Assembly (NCBI GenBank): GCA_014281115.1
Contig: JACONQ010000010.1
Location: 1,364,001 to 1,428,000 of the forward strand
From: Laburnicola sp. R22_1
Lineage: Eukaryota > Ascomycota > Dothideomycetes > Pleosporales > Didymosphaeriaceae
Length of the DNA stretch: 64,000 nt
Reading direction: 5' to 3'
Positions 1 through 10,874 of this stretch are shown here, piece by piece (the stretch's first letter is position 1; every line of letters begins with the position of its first letter). Both the position numbers and the translations under genes were made by a program. The notes beneath the pieces are model-generated. The model saw only the letters and a program-made list of their open reading frames with translations, was not told where the DNA came from and made no database searches.

Positions 1-918
1 AACGAGGAAGATACTACGTCGAGTTCGCGCATCTTCGTCAAGATTCTTTTCGAAGAGCTGATGGCATCGCTAGGCCAGAAGACATTGGTCGCGCGACTCA
101 AAGATCCGATGCTCCAGGACAGCCTTGCCGGTATCTTCCCGATCGACGACCAGGTCAAGACGCGCTTCTCTATCAACTTCTTCACTGCTATCCGCATGGG
201 CGTGCTTACTGAAGGCATGCGCGAGCATCTCAAAAACAACGCCCCCAAGCCAGCCGCGCTACCTGAGCCAGAGAGTGACTTGGACTCGGACAGTGTCTCG
301 TCCTACTCATCCTACTCTTCTCGCTCCCGGTCCAGAACGCCCGCTCGTAGGAGACGCCACACTTCAAGCTCAAGAGATCGTTCCCTCTTGCGAAGCAGGT
401 CGCCTACGCCCAGAAAAGCACGCGGTCGCGGCCGCAGCTCGTCTTACAGCGCCGACTCGAGGTCCCGCTCTCCTGCCCCACGCAAGAGGCACTACTCTTC
501 CAGCCGCTCACGTTCCCCGCCCCCGCGCCGACGCGGCCGCGAGCCATCCAGCCCCGTGTCCCGCTCCCGCTCCCCGGCCCCTCGACGTCGCCGATACTCG
601 TCCAGTCCATCACGGTCTCCGTCTCCACCAGCCCGCCGTCGTCGCGACACAAGCAGCCCACCTCCGCGCAGCCGCAAAGACGCTTCCATTTCTCCGCCAG
701 CGCGCCGAGACCGCGATTCTAGCGGGCCTCCGCCGCGGCGCCGTCGTGACTCTAGCTCTCCGCCACCAAGGAGGACTGCAGCGGATGAGAGGAGCCCGCG
801 TGGTAAGCCGTCCGGGAAGAGGGAGTATAGCTCGTCGCCAGAGAGGAAGAGGAGGTATTCTAGTGAGGTGTCGGCGTCGCCGCCGCCGCCGCCGCCAAGG
901 CGGAGGAGGGATTCCTAA
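1..918 (+). CDS. CWC22: Pre-mRNA-splicing factor CWC22, C-terminal part (5' end outside window)
   Basis: The frame is open from base 1, so the gene begins upstream of the window. The first roughly 75 residues ([15 protein letters not shown], then [18 protein letters not shown] and [15 protein letters not shown]) read as the end of the MA3 domain of CWC22. This spliceosomal protein escorts the DEAD-box factor eIF4A3 to the exon junction complex; its MIF4G domain would lie upstream. After residue ~95 the protein becomes a long Arg/Ser tail with repeated [11 protein letters not shown] and RRRRDS blocks, ending in a run of seven prolines and RRRRDS before the stop. A nuclear speckle-type RS tail fits CWC22. 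The start at base 61 is an internal Met, not the real start. The MA3 identification is by recognition; the tail alone would not be diagnostic. Confidence 0.85.
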   Translation, partial: NEEDTTSSSRIFVKILFEELMASLGQKTLVARLKDPMLQDSLAGIFPIDDQVKTRFSINFFTAIRMGVLTEGMREHLKNNAPKPAALPEPESDLDSDSVSSYSSYSSRSRSRTPARRRRHTSSSRDRSLLRSRSPTPRKARGRGRSSSYSADSRSRSPAPRKRHYSSSRSRSPPPRRRGREPSSPVSRSRSPAPRRRRYSSSPSRSPSPPARRRRDTSSPPPRSRKDASISPPARRDRDSSGPPPRRRRDSSSPPPRRTAADERSPRGKPSGKREYSSSPERKRRYSSEVSASPPPPPPRRRRDS

Positions 919-1600
919 TTTAGGGTGGATCGTGATGCATGAGGGAGGAGGATGGTATTGCTCTAGGTATATTGTTTATTCTTGGCCTGGCTGGTGGAGT
1001 GCGTGGGAGGGTAGTTTGAGCATGTGAACATCAGAATGAGTTAGCAGAGGAAGATGCGTGTATATACCCTCTTGTAGCATACATATAGTAAGTCAATTGA
1101 CTCTCATGGCCGTGTTTGTGTATGAGAGGTCAGACGAGCTTATATAATCGCGCAGGTGAAACAATGAGTCGGTAAGCACCTGCCAGGTGCGAAAGGTGCG
1201 TATATTCGGCCTCTGCATTACCTATCCTAGGGTAGCACACGATAATTAGACTTCTGTCCTAGTCCTCTCTCTCGTGGGAATCAAGTCTTCCATCCGGGGT
1301 ACAACAGAACATACTAGGTTCAAATCACAGATGAAGGACCTCCCAGGTGCACTGATGCTCACGAGTGCTGCTTGTTACTACATATTCAATTTTCAACAGT
1401 TGCTATATATACAAATTTTCGGTTTGGACAACACGCTGACCGTACCCACATCGTACAGAAAAGACCCAAACAGGAGGGGAACACTCGACTTGCTAGTGGC
1501 ACATCCTGGATTGTGTGCGGTGTTGCTTGATAGCTTGGCGAGCAACACGGACGCAGATTTCCTCTTCTTCGCTACAATGCTCCTGGGCTTCTTTGGCAGC
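919..1600. other. Intergenic region between two convergent genes
   Basis: It holds the 3' sides of CWC22 (plus strand) and the Myb-like gene (minus strand). A plus-strand open frame from 1274 runs to 1693 into the opposite gene, with no recognisable domain. I see no RNA gene or repeat here. Confidence 0.5.
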
Positions 1601-4035
1601 TTAGGCTGTGCGCCTACGTTGCAAGCCGGATCGCCTATTGTAGTGTGCGAGGTTTTTTATACCACGCTCGAGGCCCACGACAAAAGCTTCTAGAATATCT
1701 TGTAGCAGATATTTCGAAGATCGGGATCCCAAGGCAAGGGCGAAGGACGTCGCGATAGATGTGCGTGTGTGGATGTCGTCGTACTGAGTAAATTGGATAC
1801 TCCATCTGCGAATCAACAGTCAGTCTCATCATATTGATCCTATAGAAGGAATACTCACCCGTCAATAAGGACCTGCACAAAGTCTGAGATGTGCTCCAAT
1901 CTAACATCGCAATGACTCAGCCCAAGGGCCTTCCCTAAATCTCCTATAGATCTTGCGACGCTGCAGTTAAGCGTGATATTAAGAGCTTTGATCTTTTTAG
2001 TGAGGCTCGACACCTTTTGATGCGGGTGGAAAGCTTTAGGGTCGAAAAGCTGAGCTGTGTCTCCCGCCAGCGCAGCCGTTATATCTGACAAACGACCCTG
2101 ATGCATGACGGCGTCGCGTTCAATGTTCGCCCAAATCATGATTTCAGCTAGGCCACGATATCTGTACAGAATAAGCTACGTTGTTGTTCATAGGTATAAA
2201 CTCACCTTGCCCATTGAGCCTGACCTATCGCTTTGAGCTCTTTTAGACAGCTGGAGGCCTTGAGTTGCTTGTATGGTTCATGGAGACTTGGATGGGACAG
2301 GTCGATAACGGCAATCATGGGATTTGTCATGTTCGATGCGTAGTTGAGTACTTGAATCAGACTCGTTGCTACTGACACGAAAGCTCTACGAAAGTGTCAG
2401 TGCAGATCTTGGGGATGAGTCGGGTGGATGTTACTCACGAGGCGTTCCCTTTCTTGTTCAAATGCAGATTCGCTAGAAAGAGCATTGCGTTCTGGCCATC
2501 AGTCGTTTTAGGATTTGGGGGAGGAAGCAAAGAGCCGTTCCAGATCGAGTGCGCTTCAGCAACAAATCCTACTTCTGGGTCAAATACAGTGCGGCTACTA
2601 ACTGTTAGATCGATCTGCAACAGCAACACAAAGGAGAAACTTGCCTGTTCGCATCCCAGACTCGATCTAGAGAATATTAGTGGGGCGACTAGAAGTAGGA
2701 GCTGGGTACGTAGGAGCTGAGTACGTACACGCTAGATGGCAAGGTTGATGAGGGTGGGACGACCATGTCTCTTGGGGTGATGCCTCTTGTGATGAAGCCT
2801 CTTGTGGTGATATCTCTTGGAGTGTTGTCTGCCCATCTACATCTGCATAAACCTCATATTCCTCCATGTTGGTGATGCGTAGAGCAAATCCACCCAGACG
2901 TATTCGATGTTCCTTGGGACCAGCCTTGAAGGGACCAATATCGAAAGAATGACCCTCGCTAGTCTCTAATCGAGCCTTTCGAACCAAAGCTTTAAAACGA
3001 CGTCGAGTAATCTTTGAGCGCGCTTTCGCCGCACGGCCAGACGATTCGCTGCTATCATTTCGTCGTTCAAAGAGCTCGATGTTGAGGCGTCTAGCTGTAT
3101 GTTCAATAACGGTCCTGGTAGAACGGCATATTCCCTCTGGATCTTGTAAAGGGATCTTGTTGACTTTGCCATAAAATGGGAAAGCCTTTTCCCCGTGTAA
3201 CCTAATGTAGGACTCGTATTGGTATTTGACTTTGCGAGTTGACAAGTTCGTGCCTGCCATTGTGTTGAAAATTTCGGCGAAATCTTCTGGTACACGCTCA
3301 TAGAATCGCCAGAGGATACAGAGGAGACGTCGCTGATCCCTAGTCCAGTTATGTCGGGGTAAATACTCGATGCTCCGCAAAGACTCCCCTTTGCTTTTAG
3401 TTGGGGCATGCTTGGGAATCTTATTGGTCGCTGCCTGTCCGAAGATAAGGCGTCGTATCACGGAAGGCCCTCTCTTCTGTCCTGCAGGTAGCTTGACAGC
3501 GGTGCTACCTTGGAAGCCATTGTGTATACTTCTCCTCGGACATGGCGTCTCAGTATCATCTAGAAAGTCGGTTCTCGATGATGCATATCCTGAGAGAGAT
3601 GACCGGTTAGAAGACTCTGGGGTGTCTCGTTCGAAGTGGTTGTGCTCGTCCTCGCCCTCGTTTGCAAACTGGGCTAATTGCTGGCGAAAACTGTCTACCC
3701 AATCGAATTGTAATTGACATGACTCTGCATTAGAGCTTGTAGGTGTGTAGATAACTGGCGTTTGCTCTCCGCTTGGTGAGTGACTGACTAGCGGAGACGC
3801 TAACGGTGGTCTTTCAGGGCTGCTCTTGTCAACCGCGGCGCCTGTATTATATTAGTACGACGTCAATTGCTGGCGGGAGCAGAATGTGGCCGCATTACTT
3901 ACTTTGAGGTTCCTGACTGATAGACATGCGCGACATTAGACTCTCAAAGCGCGGCGAGTCCTCTGCCTGGTTCGAAGCTTTTCTCGGCACAAACAGCATA
4001 ACGCCATCGCTGTTGTTCTCCCAGGTACCGATCAT
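1601..4035 (-). CDS. Six-exon gene with Myb/SANT-like domain, function unknown (719 aa)
   Basis: Assembled by hand: exons 4035-3903, 3841-2731, 2666-2439, 2385-2206, 2161-1859 and 1805-1601. The five introns are 61, 64, 53, 44 and 53 nt, begin GTAAGT, GTGTAC or GTGAGT and end in AG; phases are consistent and the sum is exactly 720 codons. The protein starts MIGTWENNSDGVMLFVPRKA. Residues ~205-270 (HNWTRDQRRLLCILWRFYE, then STRKVKYQYESYIRLHGEKA) look like a SANT/Myb-type helical DNA-binding segment. A basic stretch follows (AAKARSKITRRRFKALVRKA), then a low-complexity part rich in QEAS repeats, and a helical C-terminal half of no family I recognise (QVLNYASNMTNPMIAVIDLS, YRGLAEIMIWANIERDAV). 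A nuclear role is inferred only from the N-terminal part. The exon 2/3 junction near 2700 is the least certain. Confidence 0.75.
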
Positions 4036-5071
4036 GGTATTGCGGATTATGGTTACAATAAGATGATGGAGAGGACGACAAAGTGGAGCGGAGGAGACGA
4101 AGTCGTGCCGAAGCTCGGAGAGGAGCGCGTGCCCATTTCGACGCGTCCGTGGAAGCGCGCCGTCCGCGCCAAGGACGTGATTTGGTCACGTCTCCAGTAA
4201 GTGAAAGGCGAGAGTGAAAGAGTCTGCGTGCATTGCTGTAGCTGCAATGTGATGTTGGCCGCCCATAGTGAGTGCGCCGCCACAGACAGGTTGGTGTGAA
4301 GATACCTCAGCCATCTTGTTGGGAGTAGTGAAGAGAGCTTGTAGGTGGAGCCACTGTGGGAGCGTTGTCGTTGAGATGGAGTTGTCGGTGGTAGTCGGTC
4401 TTCCAATCAGGAAGGTTGCCAAGCGCGGTACAGACCTCCCTCAGGCCCTCAGTGCCGCACGCTCTCACCCCACCACGTCAAGTGCCCATCGCGACGACCA
4501 AAGACGACCAAGACGGAGCACGGAACACAGAGTTCATCGGAAGCAGTCATCAACGTGAGGCGCGTCCTGCAGCCAAAGTTGCGCAAGCCGGCGGGGCTTC
4601 TTGCAGCTTGCGACGATGGAGGCGCGGCACGGTGGCTGGAGGAAGCTGGAGGGCAACAACAAACGGCTGGCACATGCCCATGCTCCTCCGCGGCAGGAGC
4701 GGACAAGCCAGCAAGCCAGCAACACGACGAAAACGGCCTTCTTCACATTCAGATCTGTTACGGATGTCTCGATGCGTTCTCGATGTCTGGTGGCACGCTA
4801 GAAACAACTCGGCCAACGAACGTCGGGCTGGCGAACTGCTGCTGTTGATGATCTAGATCGATCGGTGCGATGCGCCCCGTGGAGCCACCCTCGTCCCAGC
4901 CCAGCGGCCCTCCTGGCGACGCTGACTGGTGCAAACGGGCGCACGACTGTGCCAACTCGTGCCTTCCATGGCTCGATGAGGCCGCGTACCGTGATATTAT
5001 CAGGTTGCGCCTGCCCGCGCCGTGGCCTGCCCTATCCTGCCACCTCCCCAGTTGCCAGACCACCACGTACC
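4036..5071. other. Divergent intergenic/promoter region, GC-rich
   Basis: It lies between the starts of the minus-strand Myb-like gene and the plus-strand small gene. Many overlapping open frames occur on both strands from ~4260 to 5060, as expected of GC-rich sequence; none shows a recognisable domain or intron pattern. It probably serves as promoter and 5' UTR for both genes. Confidence 0.4.
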
Positions 5072-5515
5072 ATGACCCAGTACACCTCTACACCTACCTG
5101 CTACCTCTCTATCCCAGTCGCTGCAACACACTTCTCCGACGAAAGCCCCAGTCCGACGCCCCTCACGGCCTATTCTCCGCACATCTACTCGGATCCCTAC
5201 CATCCGCTGCTTGCTTCGCGCCGTCCCTCGTCCCAAGGCCAAATGTCGTCGCTCGCAGACGCCTCTCGAGTGCTCCAGCTGCAAACCGCCGCTGCCCACA
5301 GGCCCGCTGCCCAGCCATTGCAACCTGCTTCCCGCAGCCCGTCGAGCGCACCCAGCTCTGCCTCCAGCGTGGGCTTGGGCCATTCCGATACCGCTCCATC
5401 AACGCTCTGCTGCTGTCGCTGCCGGCGCGAGTCCAGCGGCGCAATGTTCCAGTTCGCTACCAACCTCTACTATTGCAACCACTGCGCCAAAATGACTGGC
5501 TACTGCGCGGGCTGA
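5072..5515 (+). CDS. Small protein with Cys-rich C-terminal motif (147 aa)
   Basis: The protein begins MTQYTSTPTCYLSIPVAATH; this ATG was chosen because the sequence before it in frame is low-complexity Arg/Pro-rich and lacks protein-like character. The middle is Ser/Pro/Ala/Gln-rich and looks disordered. The end is compact: a CCCRCRR run, about ten residues with the aromatic stretch FQFATNLYYCNHC, then a last Cys in MTGYCAG. The Cys spacing (CxC ... CxxC ... C) suggests a small metal-binding or disulfide module. I do not recognise the family. There is no signal peptide and no membrane segment. A longer form from 4865 is possible. The evidence is coding-like composition plus the ordered tail. 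Confidence 0.5.
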   Translation: MTQYTSTPTCYLSIPVAATHFSDESPSPTPLTAYSPHIYSDPYHPLLASRRPSSQGQMSSLADASRVLQLQTAAAHRPAAQPLQPASRSPSSAPSSASSVGLGHSDTAPSTLCCCRCRRESSGAMFQFATNLYYCNHCAKMTGYCAG

Positions 5516-7506
5516 AACCACGCGCTCGTGTTTTCCTTCAACAAGTCTGAAGCACACGCATTACAAATATACGACTACTCGTCAACCACCGGCGTTATCA
5601 AGCATGGCTTCCCGAATCCCCACGCAGCTTGACGGAACCCCAGATGGATCCCATATGTCCTACCACTGCCAGAGCGGCCAGCTGACCACGGAGCCGAGAC
5701 TGCGAAGTCCATTGTAGGCAGCTTTACGGAGAATGGATGCACGGTTACAATGGAGGAAAGAAGTCCATCAGCGAGTTGGAAGTGAGGAGGATGGTTTGAG
5801 CAAAGTTCGCGAAGCAGGCCTTCTGCGCATTTCTACGGTGTTTTTTATACCAGAATGATACCCCGTTCATACAATACTTGAATTTGCCCGTGCATGCTGC
5901 TGTGACTGGTGCTGCGTTGGTACCGCTAATTCTGCTTGTCTACCGAAAAACGGGTGCGTACTGGTACCAGATCGCATCTTCAATCCCTCAGCGGCCACTA
6001 TCTGCAGCCTAGTCTGGTGAACACTCACTCATCCCCTCTGGCGCCACCACACCTCTTCCAAGACACCACGTCTCATAAACCGCATGCAGAAGCATGGCAT
6101 TCGCCCAAAGCCCATCTCGATTCGCTAAAAAGACCATGCTCCATGTCAAATACCCAGGATGCCCCTAGCTCTCTCGGGGAAATCATCGTCGATCCTCTCG
6201 CATTAGTCGCGGGAATCGAAATTCGCGGCCAGGGTCTACGTTAGCGGGCAATCATCTTTGCTGGCGATGCAAGTGCTTTTCTGAGTCTGGTGCCAGAGTC
6301 GTACAGGGCGAAGCATTGGCAGGCATACGGAATGCAGACGTGGCAGCAACATGCGCGCAGTTTGTTGAGAGCCGTCCGCGGATGCGAAGGTTTCGTTCGC
6401 CGGGCACTACCTAGTACCTACTGCGCTGTGTGTCCTGGCCGATGTCGGCCGGGAAGAGATAAGGTTTCATGTACAGATCGGACGTTCAGTGGCGCCCGCT
6501 GTTGTGCTCCCCGCCACACCTCAGTTGACCACACCTTCACCGGCCCTCACGTACCTTCTAGTGCTCGGCTCAGGACCAGGTCACCGGTCTCTCACCAAGT
6601 GCCCCGCACCTTCTGCCGTGCCTTCACAAGTGTTGCCTGTCCGCGGACCAGCGCCCCGCCGAGGTTGCCCGTAGGCCCCGCCCCATCGATCATCGACCAT
6701 CGAGTTGCGTGGTATCACGCGTGGGGGAAGCCTTGAGCTACTTCGTAAGCCCGCGGACTGGCTGACAGGTTCGATCCACGGTCAATGTGTTTTGCCTGGG
6801 GATCGTGGTACGAGTAGCCGATCATGACGGCTCATCAGGCATCTTGAGTGCGGGGAGTGAATCGTGACAGCAGCTCATCTTTGCGTCTTTCGGCGCTGGT
6901 GTTGGAGCAAACCTAACAGTGAAGCATTCGGTATGTTTGCTGGTGCACCGCAAGAGCGCTGTAAAAGGGTCGCTTCGATTCGATATTCGATTCGAACATT
7001 GAACCTACTGACTGTCCAAACGCCGTTTTCAGCACACTCACAGCTTTCCATCACAGCGTTTTACCGTGTACCGAAGGGTTTGCGATGATTCTACTCTTGA
7101 TTGTCCAAACGTCGACTGCTCGCTAGCATCTCGTCTCAGGCGATTGCGCGTCGACTAGGCAGGTACTCAGCTTGATCATTCAGACACCGTCAGCCGCACC
7201 GTCGACCTCGCTAATTTAGACCCATTTCCCCGGATTCTTGCTGCTGGGAGCAGCCGACTGGGCGAACTGCAAGATTGGCGCGTAAAGGGGTCCAGCTCGC
7301 GAAGTGCCATGGACCCTTCTAGGTGGGTCGTCGGATAGTGTACCAAACCTCAGCTCAGGGCTGCATGTGAAGAAGGTTTGGATCATGCAGCTTTGTTTTA
7401 GAGTATAGGAAAGGTGGCCAGCTTGAACCTGTGTTGTCGATCAAGGCAGTGCAGTCCATCGGACAGCCTTCTACCAAATACTTCTGGGTGCGTAAGCGGA
7501 CGCTTT
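5516..7506. other. Gene-poor intergenic stretch
   Basis: About 2 kb with scattered short open frames in several frames (for example 5936-6244 and 6290-6736) without domains or splice-consistent continuity. I see no tandem repeat or terminal inverted repeat. It runs up to the TA target site of the Tc1-like element at 7507-7508. Confidence 0.4.
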
Positions 7507-7508
7507 TA

Positions 7509-8830
7509 CAGTACTAAGCCAAAAGTCTGTTCCCCGCAGGGGTAAGCGAGGTCCGCCATCATCACCACCCCGTCGCGCAGAGCGCTCCGGCACCCCCAAT
7601 ATCGCTCCCGGAGAGTTGATAATTGATATAGAGATAATTTTTTGATCAATATTTTGTTTGATACCCGCGCGCACGCCGGAGAGCAAGTAGGCGGCGCGGC
7701 ATACTAAGTATAAGCTTGCGAATCAGCGAATCAGGGATCCTACGCCAGCAATCTTTCAACGCCGCGCAGAAGGTCTCAAAGTCCTCGTCGCCGTCGCCAA
7801 GGTCGCCCATATTGGGGTAACGCTTATGGAGTTCTCTCTTGACGGACCACCAGAGATGTTCGATGGGGTTGATGTCGGGGAATAACGCGGCCACTCGATC
7901 GGTTGTATGCCGTGTTCCGCCAAAAATCGAGCGACTGTCGCGCCCTGTGGATGGGCGCGTTGTCGTGCATATAGATATCTCCTGCGTGATAATTACAGAG
8001 GAGTCCTTCGCGTAGAGCTTCAATATAACTCCATGCGCTGTATCCTTTGCGACGAGCTGCTGGGTCCCTGGGCATGATCACTAAGGGACTCCGCCGAACC
8101 CGCCCTCTCCGATCAAGCCAGATACTCGCCCACACCATTGCCGCGCGAGATCTTGATATAACTGTCTCCTCGATCATCTCATGTCTCCATTTCTCGTGTG
8201 GGAGGCGAAAAACCCATGTAGATGTGCCGCCGGAGCGTCTTTGAATAGAGCACTCATCTGAGAACCGGAAGGGCTGTCCGCGCCAATCCTAATTGCGATA
8301 TTCCCGTTCGAATTGACGCCTCTCCTGGGCCACCGCGCGAGTGATCTTGGGCTTCCGCGCTGCCTGGAAGTTGGTCAGGCTCTCTGCCTTCAATGCGCGA
8401 TATGCAGTCGTTCGAGAGATGCGGTGGAGGGAGGCCTCGCGGAGGAGGGCTGGGTATTCGATCCTCGGGTTTTTTCGTGCCTCTCGATAGAGTACACGCT
8501 TGTCATGTGTATTAAGCGCCTGGGGACGCCCTGATCGAGGCCGCGATTGATTGTGGTGTTGTTCTCCATATCTCTGAAGTGTTTTGTTGATGCAGCGACG
8601 CGTACAGTTAAACTCCTCAGCCAACTCCCGCGATGACGCGCCCGCCTCACACTTCGCGATAATTAAATCCCGTTGCTGGACAGATAATTCGGCATTGCGG
8701 CGACGATTTCCTGAAATTTCTACACCAAAAGAGCTCATATTGGTGGAGTAATGTAGTGTTGAAAATAGGGTGTTGGTGTTGGTGTACGCGCGTTAGCGTG
8801 TTGGGGGAACAGACTTTTGGCTTGGCACTG
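7509..8830 (-). mobile_element. Degenerate Tc1/mariner element with 27-bp inverted repeats
   Basis: The left end begins CAGTACTAAGCCAAAAGTCT at 7509 and the right end, read in reverse complement from 8830, begins CAGTGCCAAGCCAAAAGTCT. Over 27 bp the two ends differ at two positions, both transitions. TA dinucleotides flank both ends (7507-7508 and 8831-8832), the usual target duplication of this superfamily. The internal transposase is on the minus strand and broken. Total length is 1322 bp, a normal size for Tc1/mariner elements. Confidence 0.9.
7646..8738 (-). pseudogene. Tc1/mariner transposase, inactivated by stop and frameshifts
   Basis: It starts MSSFGVEISGNRRRNAELS and has an N-terminal helix-turn-helix pair (SSRELAEEFNCTRRCINKTL, then a GRP-containing linker SRPRSGRPQ). 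An in-frame TAG ends the first 149 codons. The same frame then resumes through FSDECSI (first catalytic Asp) and DIYMHDNAPIHRA (second Asp). The frame shifts near 7950; the last catalytic block appears in another frame as FPDINPIEHLWWSVKREL. All three catalytic motifs are therefore visible but not in one frame. The element is old and cannot make its own transposase. Confidence 0.85.
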
Positions 8831-9120
8831 TAGCTTGGGAACGCGACGCAAACACCATATCTTCCCAAGACCGTGGTTCGAACGGCTCCGCTCATCCTCT
8901 CACTGCATCCCTCTCCCGCTCTGTCCCGGAGCCAACGCAACGGAATTAGGTCCCGTTGTAGATCTAGACACGGTTGAGGGTATCATTATCGCCCTGCAAT
9001 CTCTCTACCCCTGGTACTGTCATAGTTGGTCTCTCTCGTTATGCATTCAACTTCTTCTAGTCAGCGTGTCCACTATAGCGTAGTACAGTACGATTAACTC
9101 TTATTACTTTACGCTATAGT

Positions 9121-9227
9121 TTATTGAAGATCTTCGTCGTGTGGAGATTCTAACCAAGGTCAAGTCCGCACCATATATAGAGAGGAGTAAAACAGGAGGC
9201 ACTATAACCTAGTACCTAGCACATAGT
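9121..9227. repeat. Dispersed repeat, copy 1 (RIP-like)
   Basis: About 107 bp starting TTATTGAAGATCTTCGTCGT. It is nearly identical to 47861-47967. The differences are C/T and G/A, and this copy has TATATAGAG where the other has CACACAGAG-like sequence, so CpA has become TpA here. It looks like the end of an unidentified dispersed element. Confidence 0.75.
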
Positions 9228-9513
9228 AGTAGTAACAAAATATACACAAAATAACGATAATTTTGTTGTTAACATTCTGCACAACAGCATTGATAATAGC
9301 AGTTAATTGTTGTTGTTGCAGCGAAAAATGTTGTCGAAGAAATTATCGATTACGTAACACGGTGGTCGGCCAAACAGCCGGCCTAGGATCACGTGACATC
9401 ACGGATTGACCCTGGGGGAGAAGTATATATATAGTATAAAAGCTGCTAAATATATTAAATTATGCTATATAGCTATAGTATAGTTTAAAAAGCTCTTTAT
9501 AGGCTATACTATA
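9228..9513. other. AT-rich stretch, no gene
   Basis: AT-rich sequence with many TA steps (for example around 9420-9500) but no open frame of note. The composition fits a RIP-affected repeat remnant. Confidence 0.4.
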
Positions 9514-9664
9514 GTGTGTTAAATTAATCTACCTATGAGTAGGACGACAAAGGCTTTTATCTTAAATAACGTAATAAAAAGAGTAGAGCCCCCTGCTTTT
9601 TTTGTCATGTTATTTGAGATGAAAGCCTTTGTCGTTCTACCCCTAGGTAGTAATTTAACAACAC
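9514..9664. mobile_element. MITE-like hairpin element (~151 bp)
   Basis: The left arm reads GTGTGTTAAATTAATCTACC and continues through a block meaning 'aggacgacaaaggctttta'. The right arm ending at 9664 is its imperfect inverse over about 60 bp, with AAAGCCTTTGTCGTTCTACC as a core. The centre is a short AT-rich loop around AGAGCCCCCTGC. Size and long inverted arms fit a non-autonomous DNA transposon. A partial copy of the right arm occurs at 16958-17036. I could not define a target duplication. Confidence 0.65.
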
Positions 9665-10874
9665 ATATATAGTATATAGTATGTACTATAGGCTATACTA
9701 CTACGCGTAGTACGATACGTTGGACACGCTGCTTCTAGTGCCAACGGCGTAAATCCTGCGCTAACCCTGCGCGTCTGCAATTCGGATTTTCAACTACGCG
9801 GCTTTTCGACGTAGGTTCACTACGGCTTATGGCACTGGAAGCCTGCTTTAGCTGCGCCTGTGAGATAGGTAGGCTGTGGGGAAGTGCCTCCTATGTGATT
9901 GAGTCGACGTTGCGAAAGCCCTTGCGTTTGGCGGTTTTGTTGAACGTGTAAACCGGTTTATGTACAAGAGCCAAATTCCGCGGAAAAGCAGGTACTCCTT
10001 AGCGGTTGTCCGAGACTACATGTTGGGTATGCGAGATAGTGAGCCCACTACTTGGCTGCGGGACCAAGGTTGTATGAGTTGTTTTGTGGTGCCGTTGATA
10101 TGGAGGGAACTGATGATACCAGAAGATTGAGACGCACCAAGCAATGCAACAATTCGTGAGGCCTTGAGCTAAAAAAATAGAGTATAGTTTACCTATTATA
10201 GGGTAACACATGGTACTTAGACTTTTGTCTTGTGAAGTCCTTACGAATTATCACACCACCTGGTGGCAGTGTTGCTGAAGCTGTAGAGGTGTAGTCCTAC
10301 GTGGAAAGGCCGTATCAACTAATTATAGAGAAAGTGTCGTACTGGAGTAGGCTGAAGGATCGGCCGTGAGGTAGATTTTCTGATGTAATCTGGTGAATGG
10401 CCCATTCTGTGGTGCCGTTGGAGGTGTTGGTGTCGTGAGAAAGACGAAGTATGACGAACAGAAACCAGATACTTCTCATCTGAACTCCTTTCAAGGGAAA
10501 GCCTGAAGATTTATCAACCAGCGGCGTTAATTCCGCAGCTTCACTGGTAGCCGTACCTGGCAGATACATCGTGATGGTCAAGAAATACTTTCTGCTTGAT
10601 GTGTTTACCTTTTGGACCATGCTGCACAACCCAGAATAGATTGAAGGTACCTGGTATTCTGACTGTCTGTATTCGACAAGCCTGTTCGGAGCAACAGCCA
10701 TTTTGCTGGTGTTGAGGTGAGAGACCTGAGCCCTGATGTGAGCGCAATCAATCACGTGACACAATTAGTCATCAATGATTACTAAGTAAAGGCGAACGCG
10801 AACGCGCTCAACGCGAACTTTCTGTTGTGGCCTTCAGTCCGATCGTCAACGTTTGTGCAACTGCAGCATCCGAA
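9665..10874. other. Intergenic region upstream of POB3
   Basis: Two minus-strand open frames (9999-10211; 10315-10764) have no recognisable domain. A short imperfect inverted pair (GCTTCTAGTGCCA near 9730 and TGGCACTGGAAGC near 9830) may be a small transposon remnant. The last ~100 bases, rich in short CGAACGCG repeats, lie just before the POB3 start and probably hold its promoter. Confidence 0.4.

Noticed and set aside
1274..1693. Open plus-strand frame of 139 codons
   Set aside because: It overlaps the last exon of the opposite multi-exon gene and has no domain or splice support.
2615..2645. GC-AG intron with a perfect AG|GCAAGT donor in the Myb-like gene
   Set aside because: The intron would be only 30 nt; the frame is intact without it, and exon 3 reads correctly through it.
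4260..5060. Several overlapping open frames on both strands
   Set aside because: Typical of GC-rich sequence with few stops; no domain, and frames shadow each other.
10315..10764. Minus-strand frame of 149 codons upstream of POB3
   Set aside because: No recognisable motif, and it sits in the presumed promoter; kept only as an unannotated frame.
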